NCBI RefSeq assembly: GCF_949987515.2
Contig: NC_082694.2
Span: 73,468,080 to 73,532,079 of the forward strand
Source: Delphinus delphis
Lineage: Eukaryota; Chordata; Mammalia; Artiodactyla; Delphinidae
Direction: 5' to 3'
DNA: 64,000 nt
Part shown: piece by piece, positions 11,087-23,089 of the stretch
How the letters are laid out: each line of letters starts with the position of its first letter
Numbering within the stretch: the stretch's first letter is position 1
Translations under genes and position numbers: made by a program
Notes under the pieces: generated by a model
What the model was told of the DNA's origin: nothing
What the model saw: only the letters and a program-made list of their open reading frames with translations
Databases searched by the model: none

Positions 11087-11181
11087 AGCCTCATCCATCA
11101 GAGGGCAGAGAGCAGAAGCAAGAAGAACTACAGTCCTGCAGCCTGTGGAACGAAAACAGCATTCACAGAAACATAGACAAA

Positions 11182-12095
11182 ATGAAAAGGCAGAGGACTA
11201 TGTACCAGAGGAAGGAACAAGACTAAACCCCAGAAAAACAATGAAATGAAGTGGAGATGGGCAACCTTCGAGGAAAAGAATTCAGAATAATGATAGTGAA
11301 GATGATCCAGGACCTCAGAAAAAGAATGGAGGCAAAGATTGAGAAGATGCAAGAAATGTTTAACAAAGACCTAAAGAATTGAGGAACAAACACCTAGAAG
11401 AATTAAAGAGCAAACACAGATGAACAAAATAATAACTAAAATGAAAACTACACTAGAAGGAATCAATATCAGAATAACTGAGGCAGAAGAATGGATAAGT
11501 AACCTGGAAGACAGAATGGTGGAATTCACTGTTGCAGAACAGAATAAAGAAAAAAGAATTTAAAAAAATGAAGACAACCGAAGAGACATCTGGGACAACA
11601 TTAAATGCACCATCATTCGCATTAGAGGGGTCCCAGAAGGAGAAGAGAGAGGGAAAGAACCCGAGAAAATATTTGAAGAGATTATAGTTGAAAACCTCCC
11701 TAACATGGGAAAGGAAAGAGCCACCCAAGTACAGGAATGCAGAGAGTTCCAAGCAAGATAAACCCAAGCAGAAACAAGCCGAGACACATAGTAATCAAAT
11801 GGACAAAAATAAAGACAAAGAAAAATTATTAAAAGCAGCAAGGGAAAAATGACAAATAACGAACAAGGGAACTCCCATAAGGCTAACAGCGGATTTCTCA
11901 GCAGAAATTCTACAAGCCAGAAGGGAGTGGCACGATATATTTAAAGTGATGAAAGGGAAGAACCTACAACCAAGATTACTCTACCCAACAAGGATCTCAT
12001 TCAGATTCGACAGAGAAATAAAAAGCTTTACAGACAAGTAAAAACTAGGAGAATTCAGCACCACCAAACCAGCTCTGCAACAAATGCTAAAGTAA
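11182..12095 (+). pseudogene. L1 ORF1 remnant (RNA-binding protein)
   Basis: ORF1 encodes the coiled-coil, RNA-binding chaperone that coats L1 RNA. The ATG at 11182 opens a Lys/Arg-rich start, but a stop follows after 14 codons and more stops and frameshifts follow. The coiled-coil part (about 11330-11560) and the RNA-binding middle (about 11590-11990) are recognisable by comparison with the minus-strand copy. The expected end is the taa at 12093-12095, directly after 'caacaaatgctaaag'. Compared with the minus-strand copy, the stretch encoding the coiled coil has lost bases near 11375-11430. It cannot make ORF1p. Confidence 0.8.
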
Positions 12096-12162
12096 CTTCT
12101 CTAAGTGGAAAACACAAGAGAAAAAAAGAACCTACAAAAACAAACCCCAAATAATTAAGAAA

Positions 12163-15100
12163 ATGGTCAATGAACATACATATCGATAATTACCTTAAAC
12201 GTGAATGGATTAAATGCTCCAACCAAAACACACAGGTTCGTTGAATGGATACAAAAACAAGACCCATCTATATGCTGTCTACAAGAGACCCACTTCAGAC
12301 CTAGGGACACATACAGACTGAAAGTGAGGGGATGGAAAAACATATTCCATGTAAATGGAAATCAAAAGAAAGCTGGAGTAGCAATACTCATATCAGATAA
12401 AATAGACTTTAAAATAAAGAATGTTACAAGAGACAAGGAAGGACACTACATAATGATCAAGGGATCAATCCAGAAGAAGATAAAACAATTATAAATATAT
12501 ATGCACCCAACATAGGAGCACCTCAATACATAAGGGAACTGCTAACAGCCATAAAAAAGGAAACTGACAGTAAGACGATAATAGTGGGGGACTTTAACAT
12601 CTCACTTACACCAATGGACAGATCATCCAGACAGAAAATTAATAAGGAAACACAAGCTTCAAATGACACAGTAGACCAGATAGATTTAATTGATATTTAT
12701 AGGACATTCCATCCAAAAACTGCAGATTACACTTTCTTCTCAAATGCACATGGAACATTGTCCAAGAGAGATCACATCTTGGGTCACAAATCAAGCCTTG
12801 GTAAATGCAAGAAAATTGAAATCATATCCAGCGTCTTTTCTGACCACAATGCTATGAGATTAGTAGTAAATTACAGGAGGAAAAATGTAAAAAACACAAA
12901 CACTTGGAGGCTAAACAATACGTTACTAAATAACCAAGAGATCACTGAAGAAATCGAAGAGGAAATCAAAAAATACCTAGCGGCAAAATGACAATGAAAA
13001 CTGATGATCCAAAACCTATGAGATGCAGCAAAAGCAGTTCTAAGAGAGAAGTTTAGGCAATAAAGTCCTACCTCAGGAAACAAGAAAAATCTCAAATAAA
13101 CAATCTAACCATACACCTAAAGGAACAAGAGAAAGAAGAAAAAACAAAACCCAAAGTTAGTAGAAGGAAAGAAATCATAAAGATCAGAGCAGAAATAAAT
13201 GAAATAGAAGAAAAAAAAAGCAATGATCAATAAAACTAAAAGCTGGTTCTTTGAGAAGATGAACAAAACTGATAAACCTTTAGCCCGACTCATCAAGAAA
13301 AAGAGGGAGTGCACTCAAATCAATAAAATTAGAAATGAAAAAGGAGAAGTTACAATGGATACCACAGAAATACAAAGCATCGTAAGAGACTACTAAAAAC
13401 AACTCTATGCCAATAAAATGGACAACCTGGAAGAAATGCACTAATTCTTAGAAAGGTACAACCTTCCAAGACTGAACCAGGAAGAAATAGAAAATATGAA
13501 CAGACCGATCACAAGTAATGAAATTGAAACTGTGATTAAAAATCTGCCAACAAACAGAAGTCCAGGACCAGGTGGCTTCACAGGTGAATTCTATCAAACA
13601 TTTAGAGAAGAGCTAACACCATCCTTCTCAAACTCTTCCAAAAGACTGCAGAGGAAGGAACACTCTCAAACTCATTCTAGAAGGCCACCATCACCCTGAT
13701 ACCAAAACCAGAAAAAGATACTACAACAAAAGAAAATTACAGACCAATATCACTGATGAATATAGATGCAAAAATCCTCAACAAAAATACTAGTAAACAG
13801 AATCCAGTAACACATTAAAAGGATCATACACCATGATCAGGTAGGATTTATCCCAGGGATGCAAGGATTCTTCAATATACACAAATCAATCAATGTGATA
13901 CACCATATTAACAAATTGAAGAATAGAAACCATATGATCATCTCAATAGATGCAGGAAAAGCTTTTGACAAAATTCAACACCGTTTTATTATAAAAACTC
14001 TCCAGAAAGTGGGCATAGAGGGAACCTACCTCAATGTAATAAAGGTATATGCAGCAAACCCACAGCAAACCTCATTCTCAATGGTGAAAAACTGAAAGCA
14101 TTTCCTCTAAGATCAAAAACAAGACAAGGGGCTTCCCTGGTGGCGCAGTGGTTGAGAGTTCGCCTGCCGATGCAGGGGACACGTGTTCGTGCCCCAGTTC
14201 GGGAAGATCCCACATGCCGCGGAGCGGCTGGGCCCATGAGCCGTGGCCGCTGAGCCTGCGCATCCGGAGCCTGTGCTCCGCAACGGGAGAGGCCACAACA
14301 GTGAGAGGCCCACGTAACGCAAAAAAAAAAAAAAAAAAAACAAGGATGTCCACTCTTGACACTATTATTCAACATAGTTTTGGAAGTCCTAGCCATGGCA
14401 ATCAGAGGAGAAAAAGAAATAAAAGGAATCCAACTTGGAAAAAAAGTAAAACTGTCAGTGTTTGCAGATGACATGATTCTATACATAGAGGATCCTACAG
14501 ATGCCACCAGAAAACTACTAGAGCTAATCAATGAATTTGGTAAAGTTACAGGATACAAAATTAATGCACAGAAATCTCTTGCATTCCTATACACTAACAA
14601 CAAAAGATTAGGAAGAGAAATTAAGGAAACAGTCCCATTCACCATTGCAAGAAAAAGAATGATATACCTAGGAATAAACCAACCAAAGGAGGTAAAAGAC
14701 CTGTACTCAGATAACTATAAGACACTGATGAAAGAAATCATAGATGACACAAACAGATGGAGAGATATACCATGTTCTTGGATTGGAAGAATCAATATTG
14801 TGAAAATGACTGTGCTACACAGAGCAATCTACAGATTCAATGCAATCCCTATCAAATTACCAATGGCATTTTTTACAGAACTAGAACAAAAAATCTTAAA
14901 ATTTGTATGGAGACATAAAAGACCCTGAATAGCCAAAGCAGTTTTGAGGGAAAAAAACCAAGCTGGAGTAATCAGACTCCATGACTTCAGACTATGATAT
15001 AAAGCTACAGTAATCAAGACAATATGGTACTAGCACAAAAACAGAAATATAGATCAATGGAACGGGATAGAAAGCCCAGAGATAAACCCACACACCTATG

Positions 15101-16185
15101 GTCAACTAAACTATGACAAAGGAGGCAAGGATATACAATGGAGAAAAGACAGTCTCTTCAATAAGTGGTGCTGGGAAAACTGGACAGCTACAATAATGTA
15201 ATTAGAGCACTCCCTTACACCATACACAAAAATAAACTCAAGATGGATTAAAGACCTAAATGTAAGACTGGATACTGTAAAACTCTTAGAGGAAAACCTA
15301 GGAAGAACACTCTTTGACATAAATCACAGCAAAATATTTTTTTTTACTCTAGGACCCACCTCCTAGAGTAATGGAAGTAAAAACCAAAGTAAACAAATGG
15401 GACCTAATGAAACTTAAAAGCTTTTGCACAGCAAAGGAAACTATGAACAAGACGAGAAGACAACCCTCAGAATGGGAGAAAATATTTGCAAATGAAGCAA
15501 CGGGCAAAGGATTAATATCCAAAATATATAAACAGCTCATGCAGCTCAATATTAGAAAAACAAACAACCCAATCAAGAAATGAGCAGAAGACCTAAATAG
15601 ACATTTCTCCAAAGAAGACCTACAGATGGCCAAGAGGAACATGAAAAGCACTCTATCAGTAATTATTAGAGAAAGGCAAATCAAAACTGCAATGAGGTAT
15701 CACCTCACACCTGTCAGAATGGCCACCACCAGAAAATCTACAAACAACAAATGCTGGAGAGGGTGTGGAGAAAAGGGGACTCTCTTGCACTGTTGGTGGG
15801 AATGTAATTGATACAGCCACTATGGAGAACAGTATGGAGGTGCCTTAAAAAACTAAAAATAGAATTACCATATGACCCAGCAATCCCACTACTGGGCATA
15901 TACCCAGAGAAAACCATAATTCAAAAAGACACATGCACCCCATTGTTCACTGCAGCACTATTTACAATAGCCAGGTCATGGAAGTGACCTAAATGCTCAC
16001 TGACAGATGAATGGATAAAGAAGAAGTGGTACATATATATAATGGAATATTGCATACCCATAAAAAGGAACGAAATTGGGTCATTTGCAGAGACGTGGAT
16101 GGACCTAGAGACTGTCATACAGAGTGAAGTATATCAGAAAGAGAAAAACAAATATTGTATATTAACACATATAGGTGGAATCTAG
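12163..16185 (+). pseudogene. L1 ORF2 remnant (endonuclease/reverse transcriptase)
   Basis: ORF2 encodes an APE-type endonuclease, a reverse transcriptase and a Cys-rich C-terminus. The presumed start is the ATG at 12163, which is already frameshifted by an extra base relative to the minus-strand copy. The endonuclease is split into frames at 12201-12494 and 12584-12991. It keeps GDFN (12587-12598) and a later SDHNAM motif. The reverse transcriptase is split into frames at 13496-13699, 13859-14095 and 14356-14928, with the catalytic FADD at 14461-14472. The C-terminal Cys motif ([18 protein letters not shown]) lies in the frame 15626-15811. A SINE interrupts it at 14128-14340. The stop is tag at 16183-16185. 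Without the SINE the span is about 3.8 kb, the normal ORF2 size, so damage is by point changes and small indels. It is not functional. Confidence 0.88.
14122..14346 (+). repeat. cetacean CHR-type SINE (short, poly(A))
   Basis: The body starts at 14128 with 'gggcttccctggtggcgcag', continues through the GC-rich CHR body ('gccgcggagcggctgggccc') and ends in an A20 run at 14321-14340. It sits inside ORF2 of the younger L1, between 'acaagg' before and 'acaagg' after the tail, a short duplication of the L1 wording. It therefore post-dates that L1. Confidence 0.93.
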
Positions 16186-16412
16186 AAAAATGCTACAGAT
16201 GAACTGCTTTGCAAGGCAGAAATAGAGACATACATGTAGAGAACAAATGTATGGACACCTAGGGGGGAAAGCGGGGAGGGGGCTGGTGGTGGTGGGATGA
16301 ATTGGGAGATTGGGATTGACATATATACAGTAATATGTATAAAATAGATAACTGATAAGAACCTGCTGTATTAAAAAGAATAAAAGAAAATTCAAAAAAA
16401 TAAAAATAAAAT
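16186..16412 (+). other. L1 3' UTR and A-rich tail
   Basis: After the ORF2 stop comes the G-rich tract of the L1 3' UTR (16261-16297), with runs of six, four and five G, then 'gatgaattgggagattggga' and the end phrase 'gaacctgctgtattaaaaag'. An imperfect A-rich tail runs to about 16412. Confidence 0.85.
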
Positions 16413-16660
16413 GATCAGTGGTTGCCAGGGGCTCTGGGGGAGTGAGGAACAGAAGAGCACAGAGGATTTTTAGGACAGTGAAAATACTCTGTATTATATT
16501 GTACATGTCATTATACATGTGTCCAAACCCATAGAATATACAACACCAAGAATCCAAGAGTGAACACACACACACACACACACACACATATATTTGGTCC
16601 ATCAAACAAATGCTTTGTGGGACAAACATTAGGGACAGTTTAAGGAAATGAGTTTAGTTC
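16413..16660 (+). mobile_element. second old L1, right segment (3' UTR)
   Basis: The old L1 cut at 10987 resumes with 'gatcagtggttgccaggggc' and continues with 'ctgtattatattgtacatgt', which is L1 3'-UTR wording. It contains a (CA)n tract at 16565-16588 and fades out near 16660. Confidence 0.7.
16564..16590. repeat. (CA)n microsatellite
   Basis: About 13 uninterrupted CA units are followed by a short tata. It lies in the 3' part of an old L1. Confidence 0.95.
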
Positions 16661-19464
16661 AATAAATTGTTTTTTGATAGTCTTCGAAGTGTCTTTCGGC
16701 TGAATAATCCTGAGAATCATTCAGAAGATGGAAAAATCTTAAATAAGGGCACGGATGCTTAGTCTTTAAAATGAATGTTAGGAACTAACAGTGGCAATAA
16801 AAATAATGTAGTGATATGTAAAAATGGCATGCAGCCTAACTTAGTCACGAAGCCACCCTCCTCGCACAAGATACATTAGTCTCCACGTCAGTTTTGCTAT
16901 TGAGTACCTTCATAGAAATGCATGCAATGTAATGGAAATGTACCTGTACATTATTATACAAGTCTTCTGAATATAAATAATGTAGGAGGCCTGTTCCTTG
17001 CAAAAGATGTGTTAGAAGATGAAAACCATAAGCAGATTTCTAGTGATAGGTATTGGATATGCTCTAGACAGCATGAAGCTTTAACGCAGGTGTGAATTTA
17101 AGCGTGGATGTGCTCACACACATACACATACTCTTTTAACAGCACTGGATTTGGCCTTGGTTTTATTTTGTTTTGTTTTCTTCCTATTTCTTTTCTATTC
17201 CTCAGTGAATCTCTACAGAATCTGTAATGTAAGTGTTCTTTGTACATGATATTGTATGCAAGGTTCCCCTGAAAATTAATAAGGCTGTCTCCAACTCACA
17301 GCCCAATTTGCATACCTCTCCCTTACCAGTTAGTTTTTGATTTTCCTGTATCTCTTTATCTTCAGGCTATAGCTGAATGGTTCTTCTGCCAAATCCCAAA
17401 TCAACCTTTCACATGGATCTCACGTAATCCTCTTCTTTAATTCTGGACCTTGTATTTTGGGTATTTACTCTTATAAGGTTCATATGATTATTTTATAGTC
17501 CCTTTCCTTTTAAATATAAAATGTATGTGTCAAATTAATTTGATAAGCCATTGCTAATGGCTTAACAGAACCAGAATTCTATAATGACAATCAGGATTAT
17601 AACCAACAGCTTTCCAGTAAAGCTAAAGTACTAACCTTATAAGAGTATAATATTAAGCCAAATCTAATTGAGTAAAACGTTGAATTGATAAATATTGGTC
17701 TCTTTTTCAATTGCTGGGACTGTCTCTGAAAAGAACGTGGTGAGAGGAACACTTGTTTCTCCTTCATGACCTGAAATAACTGAAGTCTTTGCTGCATGGA
17801 CAAATAGAATAACACCTGCTGAGGACAGGCTTCCAATATACTCTCTCTCTCCTTGGAATAACTCTCATTTCCCAAGAAAGCTCTATTGCATATCATTAGT
17901 TAATAGTATTTACAGGACTATTATTTAGTAACTCATGATTTTGAGATTGGGGTTAGCAGTGCCTTTTAACCAATAAAGGGTACATCAATTCCCCTGCAAA
18001 GCATAGATTCAGCTCATAGGAATTTCATGGTCCTTGGCCTGTCCCAAGATTCTGAAAACTTCTTCCTTACATAAAACCTGTCTTCCCTTTTTAATTGCAA
18101 AAATATCCTGGGATGGGTAGCATGCATATAATTATCTTTCTAGTCAGAAGAATAAGAAAGCTCAAATACTTTACTCTCTTAGATTAAATCAAATGCACTT
18201 TGGATGCCAAAGCAATATCTTTCAGAAAGCCATGATCAAAATTTTGAATTGTCTCAAAAGGCAGATTGAAAAAAAGTAAGATCTTTACATTTTAAAATTG
18301 CTACTGGGTATTGTTGGAGAAGCGTGGTAAAGGGAATGAAGATCCTTTTGTAACAGATCACATCTCACATGTCAACGGGCACAGAAAGGCCATGTGTGAG
18401 CAGCATGAAATAAAGGAGAACAGTCCTGCTCTGTACAGATGACACATATGTGTAAAGTGCTACCTCTGCAGTGAGTCTGAGCAGCTGAACAGACTAGGTG
18501 GCAGTTAAGAAAATGTTTATCTTGTAGCTGGATTTTTACTTTTCTGTCTCAGAAAATGCAAGGTTTGTCTTTGGAAGTGGTGTCTGTGTTTGACTCAATA
18601 GTTACCATTTGGATGATTAAGAAGAGTGAGCAGTCATCTCTGCACCTCACACTAATGGGGAGACATCACAGGGTCCAGAGTGGTACTGAATGCCAAGTTT
18701 GTCCTAGCTTGTTCTCTAGACATTCTCCTCTTCCCTATTTATTCTGTGGTACTATTGTAGTATGAATTACTTATGCTTTGGAAAATGTACTAAAGCAAAT
18801 CAGTACACAGATTTTCTCAGTGAAGGGAGAATTGGTTGGCTTGTAGAGTCAGAAACAAGATAAACCAAGATAAACGACTGGGGTTTCTCTGAATAGAGGA
18901 GGGATTTGCATTGTTCAGGTGTGAACAAGAGACACTATCCAGGAAGATAATGGATCTCAGGACAATGGGAGTAAGCCAGAAACTGGACTGTGTCTATAAG
19001 ACAAGTCGCGTGAAAGGTGCCATTTTCTTGTGCTGATATTGTGGCGCCTTTGGACTGGAGGGTAGTCCCATGCAGCATGTGGTTCTTATTTTGAAATATT
19101 CCTTAATACATTGCCAATTCCTTCTGTTACCCAAATTCCCTAGTAAAATCAGTATATCCATAGAAATTGGTGATTGTATTGAGAGAAATAAACACTGGGC
19201 ACTTAAAGAGAGCACAGCCCGCCCTGTGTCCTTCTTCCCTGATTTTGAAGTCTGTGAGGAAGGAGTGACATCTTGTTGAAGAACTGTGATAGAGTGGTTC
19301 TAGGTGGTTGCCAACATGAGTAACCCCAAAGAATCTGGGCAAAGTATGCCTTCAGAAGCTCACAACAGAGATGCATATCAGCGCAAGGATACAACTCGGG
19401 GGCTGAAAGAAGACAACTCCTTTTCTCAAATCCCTTGTAGGAAATGTACCCTTGCCACCAAGAT
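16661..19464. other. unique non-coding sequence
   Basis: No repeat family is firmly recognised and no open frame exceeds about 100 codons. The 99-codon minus frame at 17597-17896 (GVKEK and QQLQ-rich stretches) has no recognised domain or splice context. A short TTTTG-rich patch lies at 17160-17180. Confidence 0.55.
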
Positions 19465-19503
19465 TATATTATATAATATAATCATATATATATATATATA
19501 TAA
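19464..19503. repeat. (TA)n low-complexity tract
   Basis: Alternating TA runs ('tatattatataatataatca' then about 10 TA units) make a short AT microsatellite. Confidence 0.9.
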
Positions 19504-20301
19504 AACTTTTTGGCGAACCCAGTACTTTCCTACACACTTAAAAAGGAGTGACAGCAGTATTTAGCCTTTTATTAAATGTCTGTTGCAGATGTGATAAATT
19601 CTCATTCATTACTGCCTTTGAGAAATATTGAGATGTTCAAGATGATTTTTCCTCTTTAAAAAGTCCTGAGATGGGGGTGCTTTGGGGGATCTGCACTGAT
19701 TTCCCCTATTGGCTTATCTGTTGCTATCAGCTCTCAGACCCACTTCTTTCTAAACAGTAGTCATGCCCCTACAGATTTATTTTGTTCTGTCTAATCTATT
19801 GGTTTTAATCAGGTATGAACTAGAAGACCATTCATAGTGAACTAGAATAAGAGAAAAATATAATGTTAAGTTGTGCCTAAACAGATTATTTATGAGTAAA
19901 AACAAATCAGTTATTAGTTTGGATATCAGCTTCTCTGGGCAGGTACCTCTGACTCCCTGGAGCTCCCCTAACATTCCTGCCTGATCTCCTTGAATCTCTT
20001 AACTCTGTGCACTATGTCCATCTTTTTCTTGATGATCTCTGTTCCTAGATCCTATGTTCCTTGAATATCAGTATTGGGCCTGTTTTGTTCATTACTGATC
20101 CCCATCAATTATTAAGTAGCCTGGCAAAGTATAGGTTTTCAGTGATGTTCTTAGGTGAAAGAAATGAATGAAACATCAATTATCATCTCCTATTCATGAG
20201 AGATAAGAAATATAACACTTAAAAATTTATGTCCTCCATATCACTCCTATCTCCATCCCACATATCCATATGCCCACCAAAAATAAACAAAATTACTTAA
20301 A
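19504..20301. other. unique non-coding sequence
   Basis: I see no gene, RNA gene or named repeat in this stretch. Confidence 0.55.
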
Positions 20302-20505
20302 GTTCCCACTTCTGTACATTGGAATCACCAAGAGCACTCTACAAACTTCCATTTCTGGGCTCCTGCAAAACAGCAGTTTAATAACATCTCTGTGAATGTG
20401 GCCTGTGAAGTCCTTTTATTTCTTTATATATTATTTATTCATTTATATATTATTTTAACGCTACCAGGTAATTAAAATGTGTGGTCAGGATTGCCAACCA
20501 CTGAG
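20302..20505 (+). mobile_element. MER5A-like MITE, interrupted
   Basis: The left part ('cattggaatcaccaagagca', 'ccatttctgggctcctgcaa') and right part ('taccaggtaattaaaatgtg', 'ggattgccaaccactgag') fit a MER5-type element in the sense direction. An AT-rich stretch at about 20415-20460 separates the two parts. Confidence 0.55.
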
Positions 20506-22590
20506 TTATTCCACTTTGGTTTACTGATTTTTATGTTTATCACCATGTATTTTTGTAGGCACTGTTTTTATTATTTTATCATGAGTTCTTTTACTCAGTT
20601 TATTTGAGTTTTTTTTTTTTTTTAAGAAGAGACTGCAAATGAAATACTGTAAAACTTTTCCATGTTCGATTTTTTTTGGTTCCCACAAAGTACAAATGAA
20701 AATGTAGCTAAATATACAGGGTAGTTATTGGGTACAAACAATTTTCGCCTCATCAATTTATGGAAGTCCCACTTACTTCTAGAATTTACTGCCACTGAGG
20801 AGAAATATATCAAAGCAGTTGCTAGGTTTTCATAAATAACTCCTTTAGCTTCGCAAATGTAATATGTCCTTGAATGTCTTTAAACACAGGAATTGGATAA
20901 TTTATAAAATTTCTTTGATAAAATAACTTTGCTTCTTTTTCATTTTAATTCTTGGCAGAGTGTGGCGTTTGAACTCTCAGATTGGTTGCCTACTTTTAGA
21001 CTACGGAATGTTTTCATGTGTCTGTCAGTTTTTCTCAGCAGGGATTGTTTGTCCAGTATTGGGATTTAGCGTGGGTTCTTTCAGAAGTTGTGTGAGTTCC
21101 TATCAAATCTCTTAAGCCCCAGTGAAGGGGTAGAGTTTAAGCCAACTACAGACTTTCTTTGTAAATGTGAGTTCCAGGTGCTCACTGAGAGGAGGAAATA
21201 AGCTACAGTGGGAGGCTGCTTGACCAGAGAATCACTGCTGGGCCAGAGAGATTATTTCCTTGTGTACCAAGGAGACTTAGTAGCTCTTTTAGAAGCTACC
21301 TACAGTTTGCACCTGTGGTCTCAGGAGAAGTCAGGACTCATAGGAGCACATGACTCTTTTGTTTGGAAAACACCTTAATGGGCATTGTGCTAGGTGGTGC
21401 AGTTCCTCTTGGTGGAAGGGACTGACAAAAAAGGTGACTAGCTCTGTATAGCAGAGTAACGGGAATTAGAGTTGTTCACTGGAGGATCAAAAAGAGGCAA
21501 GGACCATGGAAAAAAGAATGGGTTTGGGAAGAAGAAGGAGCCCTCAGTCTGTCTGGGTAGCCTAGGAAATTCAATATAGTTATGCCTAACCTTTAATTTT
21601 AAGTTGTTCACTGTTATTTGATGCGGTATAGAACTCTTTGGTTATGCTTAAATCTTCAGAAGTCATCTGTTACAAATCGTGGGGTTGTATTAGTGGTGCT
21701 TTAGAGAATAGAGACTGTAGCCGGGACTGGAGTGGCCATTCAGAGGGCCTGTGGCATAAGAGCCAACCATGGAAACAAAATTTTCTCCACCCCCAGGTAC
21801 CTTCCAAAATACTGGGAAGGATATTGGACTGTACATAGTACAGTATTAGTATACTGGAGTCATTTTTATTTCCATTAAAGAGAAAGTTCTGGAAGAATGG
21901 GAGACAAAAGATTATGCTTGACTGTGGAAGTGGAAATGACTCAACTCTTTAACTTTTCTAAGTACTCTAAACAATCGCCATGATGCTCCCACTTCACCTA
22001 GGATGTTGTTAGGGCCAAGGATAAGCTAGGGCTAAGTCTTCAGTCACTTGAATCTTCAGGAGGACCCAAGGCTCAAGACTATACTTCAACAGCTAACTCT
22101 CAGACCCCTTGGTTGCTGTCAGCCCCTGCCATTTTGATTTAGGAGGTATAAGTATGGTTCCTATGGGGACCCCATCCACTCTCCCTGGATACACTTCTTA
22201 TTCAGATGTTTCAGGATTTGCAATGTTCATCTTAAACTTTTATCTGTTGTAAGCTCTTATGTGTCTTACGGGAATTTCTTAACCTTTCTCTAATGGAACT
22301 CTCCCATATTGACAATTTTATTTTATGCTTTATTTTATATTCCTCTGAATCCAAGAAGGTAACTGGATAACCCAATTTCGCTCTCGTACATTTAGATGAC
22401 TTCTTCATGTTTTCATGAAGGGTGTTTCAAAACTCTTTTTACTTGATTGTTTTAAAAAATGACTTTCTCTTAAATGCAAACAGGAAATATTACACCTATT
22501 GTGCTATTTAATTTGTTTGTCATCCTTAATGCTTGGAATAGAAATATGAAACATTAAGATTCTGATGAATTTATTCTGGTGAGAGATTGG
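20506..22590. other. unique non-coding sequence
   Basis: It has a T16 run near 20610-20625 and no named repeat or exon that I can support. Short frames of 60-70 codons lack domains and splice context. Confidence 0.55.
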
Positions 22591-23089
22591 TAAATTATTT
22601 GTTTCCTATTGCTGCTATAGCAATGACCACTAACTTAGTATATTAACTTACTGTTGTGGAGGTCAGAAGTCTAAAATGGGTCAGCAGGGCTGTGTTCCTT
22701 CTGTAGCTTCTAGATAGGAATCCCTTGCCTTGTCTTTTCTAGCTTGAAGAGGCCCCCTGTGTTCCTTGGCTTGTAGTCCCTCCTCCCCTCTTTAAAGACA
22801 GTATCGTAGCATCTTCAAATCTCTGTCTCTCTCTGTTTTTCTCTCTCCTTATATTGGCCTCTACTTTTGTTATCACATCTTCTCTGTCTGTGACCCTCCT
22901 GGCTTGCTCTCATAAGCGCCCTCATGTTTATATTGTGCACACCTGGGTAATACAAGATAATCTTCCCATTTCAAGATCCTTAACTTGATCACATCTGCAA
23001 AGTCCCTTTTGCCATGTAGGGTAACATACAGTTTCCGGGGATTAGCATGTGGACATCTTTGGGGTGCTATTATTCTGTCTACCAAAGTG
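22591..23089 (-). mobile_element. MLT1 solo LTR (ERVL-MaLR)
   Basis: The plus strand follows the reverse complement of an MLT1 LTR nearly end to end: 'tgtttcctattgctgctata', 'tggaggtcagaagtctaaaa', 'cagcagggctgtgttccttc', 'ttcaagatccttaacttgat', 'cacatctgcaaagtcccttt', 'gccatgtagggtaacataca' and 'attattctgtctaccaaa'. The length of about 500 bp matches a full LTR. No internal MaLR sequence follows, so it is a solo LTR. The 84- and 90-codon frames in it are accidental. Confidence 0.88.

Larger units (their letters stand above)
10975..16420 (+). mobile_element. younger L1 with inverted 5' end and TSD
   Basis: The L1 body spans about 10988-16412. The target-site duplication gatcagtg is at 10980-10987 and 16413-16420, and adjacent A-runs extend the match to the left. 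The pre-insertion site is part of an old L1 whose wording ('gatcagtggttgccaggggc') resumes exactly after the tail. The site cattaaaaag fits the L1 endonuclease preference. Order inside: inverted 5'-UTR piece (10990-11086), 5' UTR, ORF1, ORF2 with a SINE inserted, G-rich 3' UTR, A-rich tail. Over a 150-base stretch of the reverse-transcriptase region compared by eye it matches the minus-strand L1 at 34.8-40.3 kb at all but nine positions. Confidence 0.92.

Noticed and set aside
14031..14645. 204-codon minus-strand frame
   Set aside because: It is antisense to L1 ORF2 and crosses the SINE, including its poly(A) tail read as Phe/Phe repeats.
16564..16590. CRISPR-like or satellite array
   Set aside because: It is only a dinucleotide repeat. 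No spaced direct repeats of CRISPR type occur anywhere in the window.
16162..16629. 155-codon minus-strand frame
   Set aside because: It is antisense to L1 3' UTR and the (CA)n tract, read as Val/Cys repeats.
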